Below, one piece after another: positions 13,397-26,290 of a stretch of DNA of 64,000 nt. The notes under the pieces are model-generated. The model did no database searches and had not been told where the DNA came from. It worked only from the letters and a program-made list of their open reading frames with translations. A program made the translations under genes and the position numbers. The stretch's first letter is position 1. Each line of letters starts with the position of its first letter. Source of the stretch: Posidonia oceanica (lineage: Eukaryota; Streptophyta; Magnoliopsida; Alismatales; Posidoniaceae); the NCBI GenBank assembly GCA_037176725.1, contig JAZBRS010000076.1:122779001-122843000 (forward strand). The letters run 5' to 3'.

Positions 13397-16229
13397 CCAG
13401 CCCTTCAATCCTCCTTCATCGCCTTTTCGCCACCTGAGAGAGAGAGCTGAGAAATCCAGAGAATTCTCCCGCAAACTTCCCACTTCTTCACCCTCTGAAT
13501 CCAGTAGAACCTTCCCTTCTTTCTCTCCCGAAACCAGCCCGTTCCAACCTCGAATTCCCTTCCATTTTCATCCCCCAAATTCACCCAGCAAACCAGCATT
13601 CCTCCTCCACCATCCCATTGCCTTTCCACTGCACGAAACACCTTCAAATCACCCTGAACACCAACCAGAACCCAACACAACTCCCCTCAGCAATTCCCTC
13701 CACTCCAGCCCACAAACTTCTTCCAAAATCCACCCAGAGACTTGCCTGAACTTCACCTTCCAGAAGCACCTTACCTTCAGCCCCATCCTCCACCACAGAC
13801 CGAGAAATCCACAACAAACACTTGCCTTCTCCACTGACCAAAATCGGACCCAACTCCCAAACTCTCTCCACACCTTCTAGAAATCCCATCCAGCAATCCA
13901 GAACCACTCCTCGGACCTCCAGCTACCTCCCGGAGGGCTCCACTCCACCGGACGAGCAGCAACAGCCACCCTCCATCTCCGGTTCCTTTCTGAGAACCCA
14001 AAAGCGCTGGATCTTCTGTCGAGCTGCAGAACCTCCGTCTGATCGACCGAGAAGCACCAGAAGCACCCCCTGAGGAAGTCCCAGCCACCGCGAGCCGCTG
14101 GAGATCGCCGCTGCAACCAGACGAGCGTCGCCGGCCAGCTCCGACACTGCTGAGCTCGGGAGGACGCACCAGACGCGAAGACAGGTACTTCTTCACCTCC
14201 TCCGCTCTCTCTCCTTCCTCTGCTGCTTTTCCGCCGTCCAGAAGCAAGTCTCCGGCCTTCCTGCTCCGATCGCGACTCGCCAGACAAAGCTTCTTCTCCG
14301 GCGCCGGCCTCCGCTCTTCTCGATGCTCCAGCCAACGGAACGTCGCCCCGACGGTCCCCGGAGCTCCGCACGGACGTCAGCTCCAGCTCCCGCCGATCAG
14401 CGCCTCCACAAGCCCCCTGTGCCGGCGGTGCTAAGGTCCGGTAGCTTACTGCTACAGTACCTACCATTGCCGGCAAGTCACTGTTCCTTTATTTTTCCAA
14501 TTATAAAGTTTCTGTGTGAATATTGCATGTCTGCCTTAAGTTATTTCATTTTTGCATTCTGGTCCTTATGCCTTTTAATCTGCTTAGTTTTTAATTTAAA
14601 ACCATGCAAAATTGCTTTAATTATTCCTGCTTTTCTGTATTTACATCCCAGTCCTTTTACTGTGCTGTTTAGTTGTAATTTTTTGTGTTTTAGCCCCTCT
14701 GGTTTCCATTTTTGCATACAGGTCCTGCATTAAATCAGTTCATTTAAATGCATCATTTTTACCATATAAAATTGCTTTCTGTGTCCCTGCATTTCGTTGT
14801 TTTTGCATCTAGGTCCTGTGCACTGTAGTAACTTAGGTTTCATTTTTAATTTTTGCATACTGCATTGCATATTTCACCTCCTGATTTTTCATTTTTGCAT
14901 GTAGGTCCATTTTAAATGGACAGTAATATTTTGCATGCATTTTTGCTTATTGCATTGCATTTTTAACCCTGTTTTTCCCAAAAATTGCACATCAGTCCTG
15001 TCTTCTGATTTCAGAGCATGTTTACCATATAAAATTGCATATTTGACCCCTGCATGATTCAAAAATTACACATAGGTCCTTGCATCCTTTAAAAATCATG
15101 TAAAAAGACTGTTTTGCCCCTAAAATTGCATCTTAGCTCCCATGTCTGTAAAATTGCATGTAGACCCTCCACTTGCATTCCCGGACTCCCCAGAACCCTG
15201 TTTTCTGGAAAATTTGCACTTTAGACCTTAGTTTTTTCCAAAATTACCCTCTGATTTCCAATTGTTTTCAAAACTTCTTCCAATGCATGCCCTCTTTTCA
15301 AAATAGCTTTCTGAACCCAATCTTTTGCAAAATAACCCTCTGCCCTCTCCTGTTTTCAAAACTCTCTCCTGTGGGCCCCATCCTTTTTTGAAAATTTGCA
15401 TTTAGCCCCCTTCTCTTTACAAAAATGGCATTTGAACCTCTGTTTTTCTAAAAATTCCCCTCTTGTCTTTTCTTGCATCTTGCATGCATCCTGCATTCAT
15501 TTAGCTTTGCATTTTTAGCATCCCTTTGCACACACTAAGCACCTTTAGCTCCCCTTCACTTGGGAGGACCTTTTGCACATCCCTAGGACCTCCTGAACAC
15601 TTAGATCTGTTCTTCTCCCCTGTTCTGGCCCCTCTGCCTTGAAGCTGCGATATCTTCTAATAAAGCCGTTGGATCTTCTCAAATAAGCTACCCAGACGAC
15701 CGCAGCGAAGCGCTCTTCAGCATGGACCAAGCAGATCTCAGATCAGGCTCCCGGATTTCCAGGTATGTCCTCCTAAACTCCTGCATTGCATTCATTTGCA
15801 TGCCATTTGCATAGTTTTCCTCGTTTTCGATTTCTGTCTCTTTGAGCATGTAGAATAGGACCTCTTCTTCTTGTCTATCAACTCAGATCCCTGTTTCGCG
15901 TACTCTTGGGCGTTTTGTGTTGAGTTTTCCCTGGATTCACCACTTAATGTGACTTTCTTCCCCCTTTTCCACGATCCGATCGCATCGCGAGCTTTGGGCA
16001 GCATGCGAGACACACCGTGGAACGGTTTAGCGGGAAATGGTCGCAAAGAGGTGGCAATCCCCCTGTTTGCTCACTCACCCCTTTGTAGGTCTTCACACCT
16101 ACTCTGTGTGGCCCCGAACAGCGCCTGTTCTCACACATGCGCTGTTCTGCTTCTCCTTTTATTGCTTCTAATATTTTCCTTGCATTTGCATTCGCACAGC
16201 TTTTCCGAGGTTTTATCTCGCAGCTTTAG

Positions 16230-16455
16230 GCACCGTTTTGCGTGCCCGCTCTCGTTTTGGCACTGTTTTGCGTGCCTGCTTCGTCTTTCGCGTCGTTTTG
16301 CGCGCTCGACCTGTTTTTGGCACAGTTTTGCGTGCCCGTCATCGCCTTTTGCACCGATTTGCGTGCCGCCTTGCTTTCTCGCCTGTTTTGCGTGCCGACC
16401 TTGTCCTTTCACACCATTTTGCGCGTTTTCTTGTTTTTTGCCTCGTTTTACGTGC
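16230..16455 (+). repeat. 30-bp minisatellite in U5 of inner LTR
   Basis: The motif TTTTGCGTGCC recurs with a 29-31 bp period near 16236, 16266, 16296, 16326, 16357, 16386, 16416 and 16446, usually preceded by GGCAC or CGTC. The same array is in the outer LTR (about 20765-20999) and, inverted, in the two-LTR element (about 26940-27165 and 41015-41240). It is therefore an ancestral LTR component. The 30-bp period gives a false 10-residue protein repeat. Confidence 0.85.
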
Positions 16456-16770
16456 TTTACGCCGTTTTCTCTTGCATGTCGATCGCATTGCATGGTTTTG
16501 CCGTTGTTTTGCTTTTTCGCTTGCATTTGCATATAGGGCTGTGATGCTTACTGCCTGGAGTTCTCACGAGCCAGGTTTCGCCCGGTTCGGAACACAGACA
16601 GCGTAGCTGAGCACTTAGACAGCACGTTTACTTCCTTGCCCTGCATCTCTCCACTTAGAGCACACCTTGAGCATTCATTTAGGCATTCATAGGCACATAG
16701 GCATTCAATCCTGCATTTCCCTGCGTATGCGAGCGTAAGCCTAGAAAGACCGATTCTCGGACGTGTCAGG

Positions 16771-16788
16771 GGTGCCTAACACCTTCCC
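16771..16788 (+). other. Conserved LTR motif near the 3' end (U5)
   Basis: GGTGCCTAACACCTTCCC is present in all four LTRs of the window: here, 21314-21331 (+), 26612-26629 (-) and 40687-40704 (-). From memory, a very similar string is widely conserved in LTRs of plant Ty3/gypsy Tat-type elements. It supports the family call; its function is unknown to me. Confidence 0.6.
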
Positions 16789-17109
16789 CGCACGTAACAG
16801 GAGTCCTTGCCCTGTCTTTTGGCCCGCAATGACCGTACTGCCCTTATGCTAGGCTAGAGTCATCTCATTTGCATGTATTTGCATTTGTTTCCTTCGCATT
16901 GCTTTGCTTTGCATTCCCTGCTTGGTTTTGCGTGTTAATCCACGCATTTCCCCCGGTTTTCCTTGTCTCCCGCTAATAGACATGGTGGCGACTCTGATTT
17001 GTCTTATCTTTCTCTTTTCTCCTCGATTTTAAGTGTTTTCGAGTCGAGCCTCTTCCTCGGATCCAATCGCCGCTAAATAGGGAGCCTGATTCCGATCGGG
17101 ATCGCTACA

Positions 17110-17114
17110 ATACG
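17110..17114 (+). repeat. Target-site duplication, right, inner solo LTR
   Basis: ATACG after the LTR terminus GATCGCTACA, identical to 11500-11504. Confidence 0.95.
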
Positions 17115-17770
17115 AAAATAAATCCTAAAAAATCCTAATCAATATCCTAAGTGTCCAACAAGGGAAACACAATTTTTAAAACAATTCAAAAAAGGTTTAA
17201 CAAACATTTAATCAAGTGAAAACTAATTAAAAGCAAAACCAAAACCCTAAAACCCTAGTCAAGCCCAAAACACATTAATCAACCCAAAATGGCCATTAAA
17301 AGATTTAATTAAAACCCTAATTCACATCACAACCTTTCTAGTATTTTTATTTATTTTCAGTTCCTTTTTACTAATTTTATTTTTCCCATTCTACCCTCTC
17401 TTCTTTCTTACTTCTCTTTTTCTTTCTTTCCTTTCCTTACTGGGCCCAATCCAGCCCGTTTTTCTTTTTTCTTTTATTTCCTTTTCCTTCGGCCCACGGT
17501 CCGACTCAGCGCCCCTTCTTCTTCCCCACCTTCTGCATTTTCCTCAGCTTCTCTCCCGCGAGCGGCCAACTACAGGGCTCCCACTCCTTTGTAATTTTCA
17601 AGCTCTCCCTCTCCATCAGATCACCTACAGAGCTCACCGCTCCTCTCTTCTGTCAGCACCATTTCCGAGAGGCATTGAATGCCAGTCGCCCCGCCGACGC
17701 CCGTCGTTTCTGCTGCAGTGCTGCCGGTGGAATTCAAACCACCAGCTCGCGCCCAGCAGTCCCCTTCTCT

Positions 17771-17779
17771 TGATAAAAG
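17771..17779 (+). promoter_or_regulatory. TATA-like box, outer solo LTR
   Basis: TGATAAAAG followed by CCAGCCCTTC, at the position homologous to 13388-13396 in the inner LTR. Confidence 0.5.
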
Positions 17780-20700
17780 CCAGCCCTTCAATCCTCCTTC
17801 ATTGCCTTTTCGCCACCTGAGAGAGAGAGCTGAGAAATCCAGAGAATTCCCCCGCAAACTTCCCACTTCTTCACCCTCTGAATTCAGTAGAACCTCCCCT
17901 TCTTTCTCCCCCGAAACCAGCCCGTTCCAGCCTCGAATTCCCTTCCATTTTCATCCCCCAAATTCACCTAGCACACCAGCATTCCTCCTCCACCATTTCC
18001 CAGCCTTTTCCTTCCCTATAAACGCTCCAGTTCACCCGAACTTCCATCACTGAAACCAACTGCGACCCAACACCTCCTCTCCTGAAAATTGTCTTCACCA
18101 CAGTCCATCGCATCTTCCCAAATCCTTCCCCAACACTCGCCTGAACTTCACCTTCCAGAGGCACCTTACCTTCAACCCCATCCTCCACCATAGACCGAGA
18201 AATCCACAACAAACACTTGCCTTCTCCACTGACCAGAAGATCGTCCGAACTCCAATCTTCTCCACACACTCCAGAAATCCCATCCAGCAATCCAGAACCA
18301 CTCCTCGGACCTCCAGCAACCTCCCGGAGGGTCCCATCCAACCAGACGAGCGGCAGACACCCCCAGACTCCCGGCTGTTTCTCTGAACCCACAGAGCCCC
18401 GGATTTCCCTCCGAGCTCTGGAGCTTCCATCCAACTAGCTGGGAAGCACCGGAGGACCATTCTGAAGCAGCTCCAGCCCTCGCGAGCAGCCGGCGACGCC
18501 TGCAGCGACCGGACGACCTCCACTGGCCACCTCCGAAACTGCTGAGGTCGGGAGAACACCTCAGACGCAGAATCAGGTAAAATCTTCTTCCCTTAGTCTT
18601 CTTTTCTTCTCGTGATGCTTCTCCACCCTTTAGATTAGCGTTTCCAGTCCTCCTGCTCCGTCACCGTTCGCCGCTCCGGTCGTCTTCTCCGGCGCAGACC
18701 TCCGGCCTTCACAGCGCTCCGGCCAGTAGAACGTTGCCCCGGTGACTCCCTCAGCTCCGCACGGACGCCAGGAGTCTCCTCCGGTCTTCGGAACGCAGCT
18801 CCGCTGCGTCGAATGGCCGGACCAAGCTCCTGAGCTTCTGCAGAACTCCGGTGAGTGCCCCGGCGCGTTCCAGGCCACGCCGTCCTCCGCTGATCGCCGC
18901 CCTACCTCCGCCAGCTTCGGGAGCGCCTCCTCCGCCGTCCAGCGCCTCCCCAGCAGCCCTGTGCCGGCGGTCGCGGGTGCTGGCAGCCTGCTGCTACAGT
19001 GCCCATAGCCGTCGGCCGATCACTGTTCATTTATTTTCTTCTGAATATAGTTTGTTAGTAAATATTGCATATTTGGTCTAAGTTTTCTTATTTTTGCATT
19101 CTGGTCCTTATGTCATTTAATTTGCTTAGTTTTTAATTCGAAATCATGTTAAATTGCACTAAGTGTTTCTGTTTTTCTGTATTTTCAAATCAGTCCCGTT
19201 ACTGTGCATTCCAGTTATAATTTTTTATGTTTTAGCCCCTCTGTTTTTAATTTTTGCATCCAGGTCCTGCAGTAGTTTATTTAATTTAAATGCATGAACT
19301 TTGTCTTATTATATTGCATTCTGAGCCCCTGCTTTTTCTCATTTTTGCATTTTCATCCTCTACACTGTAGGAACTTAGGTTTTATTTTGATTTTTGCATA
19401 CTGCATTGCATATTTTACCTCATGGTTTTGCATTTTTGCATGTAGGTCCATTTTAAATATGCAGTAATCATTTTGCATGCATTTTGGCTTATTGCATTGC
19501 ATTTTCAACCCTGCATTTTTCAAAAATTCCACATCAGTCCTGTCTTCTGATTTCAGAGCATATTTTGCATATAAAATTGCATTCTTGACCCCTGCATGAT
19601 TCAAAAATTACACATAGGTCCTTGCATCCTTTAAAAATCATGTAAAAAGACTGTTTTGCCCCTAAAATTGCATCTTAGCTCCCATGTCTGCAAAATTGCA
19701 TGTAGACCCTCCACTTGCATTCCCAGACTCCCCAGAACCCTGTTTTCTGGAAAATTTGCACTTTAGACCCTAGTTTTTTCCAAAATTACCCTCTGATTTC
19801 CATTTGTTTTCAAAACTTCTTCTAATGCATGCCCTCTTTTCAAAATAGCTGTCTGAGCCCAATCTTTTGCAAAATATCCCTCTGTCCTCTCCTATTTTCG
19901 AAACTCTCTCCTGTGGGCCCCATCCTTTTTTGAAAATTTGCATTTAGCCCCCTTCTCTTTTCAAAAATGGCATTTGAACCTCTGTTTTTCTAAAAATTCC
20001 CCTCTTGTCCTTTCTTGCATCTTGCATGCATCCTGCATTCATTTAGCTTTGCATTTTAGCATCCCTTTGCACACACTAAGCACCCTTTAGCTCCCCTTCA
20101 CTTGGGAGGACCTTTTGCACACCCCTAGGACCTCCTGAACAGCTAGATCTGTTCTTCTCCCCTATTCTGGCCTTCCTATCTTGAAGTTGCGATATCTTCT
20201 GATCCGGCCGTTGGATCTTCTCAAGTAAGCTGCCCAGGCGACCGCAGCGAAGCGCTCTTCAGCATGGACCAAGCAGATCTCAGATCAGGCTCCCGGATTT
20301 CCAGGTATGTCCTCCTGAACTCCTGCATTGCATTCATTTGCATGCCATTTGCATAGTTTTCCTCGTTTTCGATTTCTGTCTCTTTGAGCATGTAGAATAG
20401 GGCCTCCTCTTCTTGTCTATCAACTCAGATCCCTGTTTCGCGTACTCTTGGGCGTTTTGTGTTGAGTTTTCCCTGGATTCACCACTTAATGTGACTTTCT
20501 TCCCCCTTTTCCACGATTCGATCGCATCGCGAGCTTTGGGCAGTGTGCGAGACACACCGTGGAACGGTTTAGCGGGAAATGGTCGCAAAGAGGTGGCAAT
20601 CCCCCTGTTTGCTCACTCACCCCTTTGTAGGTCTTCACACCTACTCTGTGTGGCCCCGAACAGCGCCTGTTCTCACACATGCGTTGTTCTACTTCTCCTT

Positions 20701-21650
20701 TTACTGCTTCTAATCTTTTCCTTGCATTTGCATTCGCACAGCTTTTTCCGAGGTTTTATCTCGCAGCTTTTGGCACCGTTTTGCGTGCCCGCTCTCGTCT
20801 TGGCACAGTTTTGCGTGCCTGCTTTGTCTTTCGTGTCGTTTTGCGCGCTCGCCCTATTTTTGGCACAGTTTTGCATGCCCGTCATCGCCTTTTGCACCGA
20901 TTTGCGTGCCGCCTTGCTTTCTCGCCCGTTTTGCGTGCCGACCTTGTCCTTTTACACCGTTTTGCGCGCTTTCTTGTTTTTTGCCTCGTTTTGCTTGCTT
21001 TACGCCGTTTTCTCTTGCATGTCGATCGCATTGCATGGTTTTGCCGTTGTTTTGCTTTTTCGCTTGCATTTGCATGTAGGGCTGTGATGCTTACTGCCTG
21101 GAGTTCTCACGAGCCAGGTTTCGCCCGGTTCGGAACACAGACAGCGTAGCTGAGCACTTAGACAGCACGTTTACTTCCTTGCCCTGCATCTCTCCACTTA
21201 GAGTACACCTTGAGCATTCATTTAGGCATTCATAGGCACATAGGCATTCAATCCTGCATTTCCCTGCGTATGCGAGCGTAAGCCTAGAAAGACCGATTCT
21301 TGGGCGTGTCAGGGGTGCCTAACACCTTCCCCGCACGTAACAGGAGTCCTTGCCCTGTCTTTTGGCCCGCAATGACCGTACTGCCCTTATCCTAGGCTAG
21401 AGTCATCTCATTTGCATGTATTTGCATTTGTTTCCTTCGCATTGCTTTGCTTTGCATTCCCCGCTTGGTTTTGCGTGTTAATCCACGCATTTCCCCCGGT
21501 TTTCCTTGTCTCCTGCTAATAGACATGGTGGCGACTCTGATTTGTCTTATCTTTCTCTTTTCTCCTCGATTTAAGTGTTTTCGAGTTGAGCCTCTTCCTA
21601 GGATCCAATCACCGCTAATAGCGAGCCTGATTCCAATCGGGATCGCTACA

Positions 21651-21655
21651 ATTAG
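21651..21655 (+). repeat. Target-site duplication, right, outer solo LTR
   Basis: ATTAG, one mismatch from ATAAG at 10252-10256. The satellite B monomer resumes immediately (ACTTGCACTTATCAT). Confidence 0.8.
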
Positions 21656-24600
21656 ACTTGCACTTATCATACCTGTCCACTTCCTAGTCTTGATAGGGCT
21701 TGCGCTTATCATTCCTAGCGGTCCGGTCTTGATAAGTCTTGCACTTATCATTCCGGACCTCTTCCGGGTCATGATAGGGCATGCGCTTATCATCCCTGGC
21801 GGCCCGGTCTTGATAAGTCTTGCACTTATCTTTCTTGGCCTCTTCTAGGTCTTGATAGGGCTTGCACCGATCATTCCTAGTGGTCCGGTCATGATAGGGC
21901 TTGCACTTATCGTTCCTGACCTCTTCCGGGTCTTGATAGGGCAAGCACCTATCATTCTAGGCGGTCTGGTCTTGATAAGGCATGCACTTATCATTCATGA
22001 CCACTTTCGGGTCTTGATAAGGCTTGCACTTATCATTCTAGACCTCTTCCAGGACTTGATAGGGCTTGCACAAATCAGTCCTGGCGGTCTAGTCTTGATA
22101 AGGCTTGCACTTATCATCCCTGACCTCTTCTTGGTCTTGATAGGGCTAGCACTTATCAATCCAGGCGGTTCGGTCGTGATATGGCTTGCACTTATCATTC
22201 CAGACCTCTTCTGGGTCTTGATAAGGCTTGCACATACCATTCCTAACCTCTTCCGGGTCATGATAGCGGTTGCTCCTATCATTCCGAGTGGTCCGTTCTC
22301 GATAAGGCTTGCCCTTATCATTCCTGACCTCTTCCGGGTCATGATAGGGCTTGCACTTATCATTCTTGGTGGTTCGGTCATGATAAGTCTTGCACTTACC
22401 ATTCCAGGCCTCTTCCAGGTCTTGATAGGGATTGCACCTATCATTCCTGCCGGTCCGGTCCTGATGGGGCCGACACTTATCATTCCCGACCCTTTCAGGG
22501 TTTTGATAGGGCTGGCACCTATCATTCCAGGCGGTCCAGTCCTGATAAGGCATGCACTTATCAGTCTTGACCTCTTCCAGGTCTTGATAAGGCATGCACT
22601 TATCATTCTTGACCTCCTCCGGGACTTGATAGGGCTTGCACAATTCATTCCTGGCGGTCTGGTCTTGATATGGCTTGCACAATTCATTCCTCACAGTCTG
22701 GTCTTGATAAGGCTTGCAGTAATCATCCCTGATCTCTTCTTGGTCTTGATAGGGCTTGCACCTATCATTCCTGGCGGTTCGGTCGTGATAAGGCTTGCAC
22801 TTATCATTCCAGACCTCTTCTGGGTCTTGATAGGGCTTGCACCTAACATTCCTAGCGGCCCGGTCAAGATATGGCTTGCACTTATCATTCCTAACCACTT
22901 CCGGGTCTTGATAGCGCATGCACCTATCATTTATGGCGGTCTGATCATGATAAGGCTTGCACTTATCATTCCTGACCACTCCAAGGGTCTTGATAGGGCT
23001 TGCACCTATCACTCCTGGTGGTCCGGTCGTGCTTAGGCTTGCACTTATCTTTCCTGACCTCTTCCGGGTCATGATCGGGCTTGCACCAATCATTTCTGGC
23101 GGTCCGGTGTTGCAAAGGCTTGCACTTATCATTCCTGACCACTTCCGGATCATGATTGGGCATGCGCCTATCATTCCTTGTGGTCCTGTCATGATAAGGC
23201 TTGCACTTATCATTCCAGACCTCATACAGGTCTTGATAAGGCTAGCACCTAACATTTCTGACCTCCTCTAGGTCTTGATAAGGCTAGCACCTACCAATCT
23301 TGGCCGTCCGGTCTTGATAAGGCTTGCACTTACCATTCCTGACCCCTTCCGGGTCTTGACAGGTCATGCACATATCATTCTTGGCAGTCTGGTCTTGATA
23401 AGGCGTGCTCTTATCATTCCTGACCCCTCCCTTGGTCATGATGGGGCTTACACCTATCATTCTGGGTGGTCCGCTCTTCATAAGGCTTGCACTTATCATT
23501 CCTGACCTCTTCTGGGTCTTGATAGGGCTTGCACCTATCATTCCTGGCGGTCTGGTCTTGATAAGGCTTGCACTAATCATTCCTGTCCTCTTCCGGGTAT
23601 TGGTAGGGCTTGCACCAATCATTCCTGGGGGTCTGGTCGTGATAAGGCTTGGACTTATCATCACTGACCATTCCCAGGTCTTGATAGGGCCTGCACCTAC
23701 CATTCCTGGTGGACTAGTCTTGATACAGCTTGCACTTATCATTCCCGACCTCTTTCGGGTAATGAAAGCACTTGCACCAATCATTCCTGGCGGTCCGGTC
23801 ATGATAAGGCTTGTACTTATCATACCTGACCTCTCCAAGGGTCATGATAGGGCTTGCACCTGTCATTCCTAGCGGTCCGGTCTTGATACGGCTTGCACTT
23901 ATCATTCCTGACCTCTTTCGGGTCATGATAGTGCTTGTGCATATCATTCCTTGCTGTCCTGTCTTGATGAGGCTTGCACTGGTCATTCGAGACCTCCTCC
24001 TAGTCTTGATAAGGCTTGCACCTATCATTCCTGGCAGTCTGGTCGTGATAAGGCTTCCACTTATCAATCCTGACCTCTTCTGGGTCTTAGTAGGGCTTGC
24101 TCCTATCTTTCCTGGTGGTCCGGTTATGATTAGGCTTGCACTTATCATTCCTGTCCTCCTACGGGTCTTGATAGTGCTTGCACCAATCATTCCTGGCGGT
24201 CTGGTCTTGATATGGCTTGCTCTTATCATCCCTGACCTCTTCCTCGTCTTGATAGGGCTTGCACCTGTCATTCCTTGCGGTCCGGTCTTGATAAGGCTTG
24301 CACTTATCATTCCTGACGTCTTTCGGGTTTTGATACGGCTTGCAAATATCATTCTTGGCGGTCCAGTATTGATAAGGCTTGCACTTATCATTCCTGACCT
24401 CTCCCTTGGTCTTGAAAGGGCTTGCACCTATCATTCCTGGCGGTCCTGTCTGGATAAGGCTTGCACTAATCTTTCCTGACCTCTTCTGGGTCTTGAAAGG
24501 GCTTGCACCAATCATTCCTGGCGGTCTGGTCTTGAAAAGGCTTGCACCAATCATTCCTGGCGGTCCGGTATTGATTAGAGTTGCACTTATCATTCTCGAC

Positions 24601-26290
24601 CACTTCCGGGTCTTGATAGGGCATGTAGCTATCATTCCAGGCGGTCCGGTCTTGATAAGGTGTGCACTTATCATTCCTGACCACTTCCGGGCCATGACAA
24701 GACTTGCACCTATCATACCTAGCGGTACGGACATGATAAGGCTTGCACAAATCATTCCTTACCACTTCTGGACTTGATAGGGCTTGCACCTAACAATCCT
24801 GGCAGTCCTGTCTGGATAAGGCTTGCACTAATCTTTCCTGACCTCTTTCGGGTCTTGAAAGGGCTAGCACCTATCATTCCTGGCGGTCCAGTCTTGATAA
24901 GGCTTGCACTTATCATTCCTGACATCTACCGGGTCATGATAGGGCATGCGCCTATTATTCCTTGCGGTCCGGTCCTGATAAGGGTTGCACTTATCATTCC
25001 AGAACTCTTCCAGATCGTGATGGGGCTTGCACCTATCTTTCCTGGCAGTCTCGTCTTGATACGGCTTGCACTTATCATTCCAGACCTCTTCCATGTCTTG
25101 ATTGGGCTTGCACCTATCATTCCAGGTGGTACGGTCTTGATAAGGCTTGCCCTTATCATTCCTATCCTCTTCCGGGTCTTGATAGGGCTTGTACCAATCA
25201 TTCCTGGCGGTCTTGTCTTGATAAGAATTGCACTTATCATCCCTGACCTCTTCCAGGTCTTGATAGGGCCTGCACCTATCATTCCTGGTGGTCTGGTCTA
25301 GATACGGCTTGCACTTATCATCCTGACCACTTCCGGGTCTTGATAGCGCTTGCTCCTATCATTCCTGTCGGTCCAGTCATTTTAAGGCTTGCACTTAACA
25401 ATCCTGACCACTCCAAGGGTCTTGATAGTTCTTGCACCTATCATTCCTGGCGGTCCGGTCTTGATAAGGCTTGCACTTATCATTCCTGACCTCTTCCGGG
25501 TCATGATAGGGCTTACGCCTATCATTCCTTGCGGTCCGATCTTGATAAGGCTTGCACTTATCATTCCAGACCTCTTCCAGATCTTGCTTGGGCTTGCACC
25601 TATAATTCTTGGCGGTCCGGTCTTGATAAGGCTTGCACTTATCACTCCTGTCCTCTTCTGGGTCTTGATAGGGCTTGCACTAATCATTCCTGGCGGTCTT
25701 GTCTTGATAAGGCTTGCACTTATCATCCCTGACCTCTTCCTGGTCTTGATAAGGCTTGCACCTATCAATACCTGCGGTCCGGTCTTGATAGTGCCTGCAC
25801 TTAACATCCCTGACCTCTTCCTGTCTTGATAAGGCTAGCATCTATTATTCCGAGCGGTCCGGTCTTGATTAGGTTTGCACTTATCATTCCTGACTTCTTC
25901 CGGGTCTTGTTAGGGCCAGCACATATCTTTCATCACGGTCCGGTCAAGACAAGGCTTGCACTTATCATTCTTGACCCCTCCCGTGGTCTTGATTGGGCTA
26001 GCACCTAGCATTCCTAGCGGTTCGGTCTTCGTAAGGCATGCACTTATCATTCCTTACCACTTTCTGGTCTTGATAGGGCTTGCACCTATCATTCCTGGCC
26101 GTCCGGTCTTGATAAGGCTTGCACTAATCATTCCTGTCCTCCTCCGGGTCTTGATAGGGCTTGCACCAATCATTCCAGCCGGTCTGGTCAAGATAAGGCT
26201 TACACTTATCATCCCTGACCACTCCCAGGTCTTGATAGGGCCTGCACCTATCATTCCTAGTAGTCCGGTCTTGATAAGGCTTGGACTTAT
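21656..26290. repeat. Satellite array, block 2
   Basis: The same 39+42 bp satellite as block 1, bounded by the outer solo LTR on the left and the two-LTR element on the right. It contains the clean reference dimer at 25421-25501. Higher-order marker blocks also found in block 1 recur here, such as a TCTTTCATC monomer at 25926 followed by a CCCCTCCC-type tail near 25975, and CTTGCTGTCCTGTC near 23950. Long open frames, for example 21852-23036 (+) and 22146-23255 (-), overlap on opposite strands and are repeat artefacts. Confidence 0.97.
26286..26290 (+). repeat. Target-site duplication, left, two-LTR element
   Basis: CTTAT before the element terminus TGTAGCGATC, a perfect match to CTTAT at 46127-46131. 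Read in the orientation of the element the site is ATAAG. Confidence 0.96.

Larger units (their letters stand above)
11505..17109 (+). mobile_element. Inner solo LTR nested in the outer LTR
   Basis: A 5605-bp LTR from TGTTGACACCCCATC to GGGATCGCTACA, same strand as its host LTR and belonging to the same family. It is flanked by perfect ATACG duplications, so it is an independent later insertion and not a tandem LTR pair. There is no internal sequence. Its host LTR continues at 17115 exactly where it stopped at 11504. Internal landmarks are a TATA-like box at 13388-13396, possible splice donors at 14185 and 15763, a 30-bp minisatellite at 16230-16455, a conserved U5 motif at 16771-16788, and a PBS-like sequence at 16986-16996. 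Open frames in it (for example 13296-13880 and 15871-16536) are not supported as genes. Confidence 0.95.
10257..21650 (+). mobile_element. Outer solo LTR (Tat/Ogre-type Ty3/gypsy), split by a nested LTR
   Basis: Starts TGTTGACACCC and ends GATCGCTACA, with a 5-bp duplication of satellite on both sides. It has the same ends and overall content as the LTRs of the element at 26291-46126, in opposite orientation. The LTR itself is 10257-11504 plus 17115-21650, about 5.8 kb; the sequence between is a second LTR with its own duplication. No primer-binding site or internal region is present, so it is a solo LTR, the usual product of LTR-LTR recombination. Parts in order are a 5' U3 segment, an A-rich stretch with AAACCCTAA motifs, a TATA-like box at 17771-17779, a GC-rich stretch, an AT-rich stretch rich in TTTTGCAT motifs, a 30-bp minisatellite, and a conserved 3' end. 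Open frames inside it are not genes. Confidence 0.93.

Noticed and set aside
13296..14476. Proline/serine-rich open frames in the GC-rich part of the LTRs
   Set aside because: Present on both strands, broken by indels between LTR copies, and covering the putative promoter and leader region.
10257..17109. A tandem pair of LTRs from one element (two LTRs with no internal region)
   Set aside because: The inner LTR has its own perfect ATACG duplication and interrupts the outer LTR in mid-sequence, so nesting explains it better.
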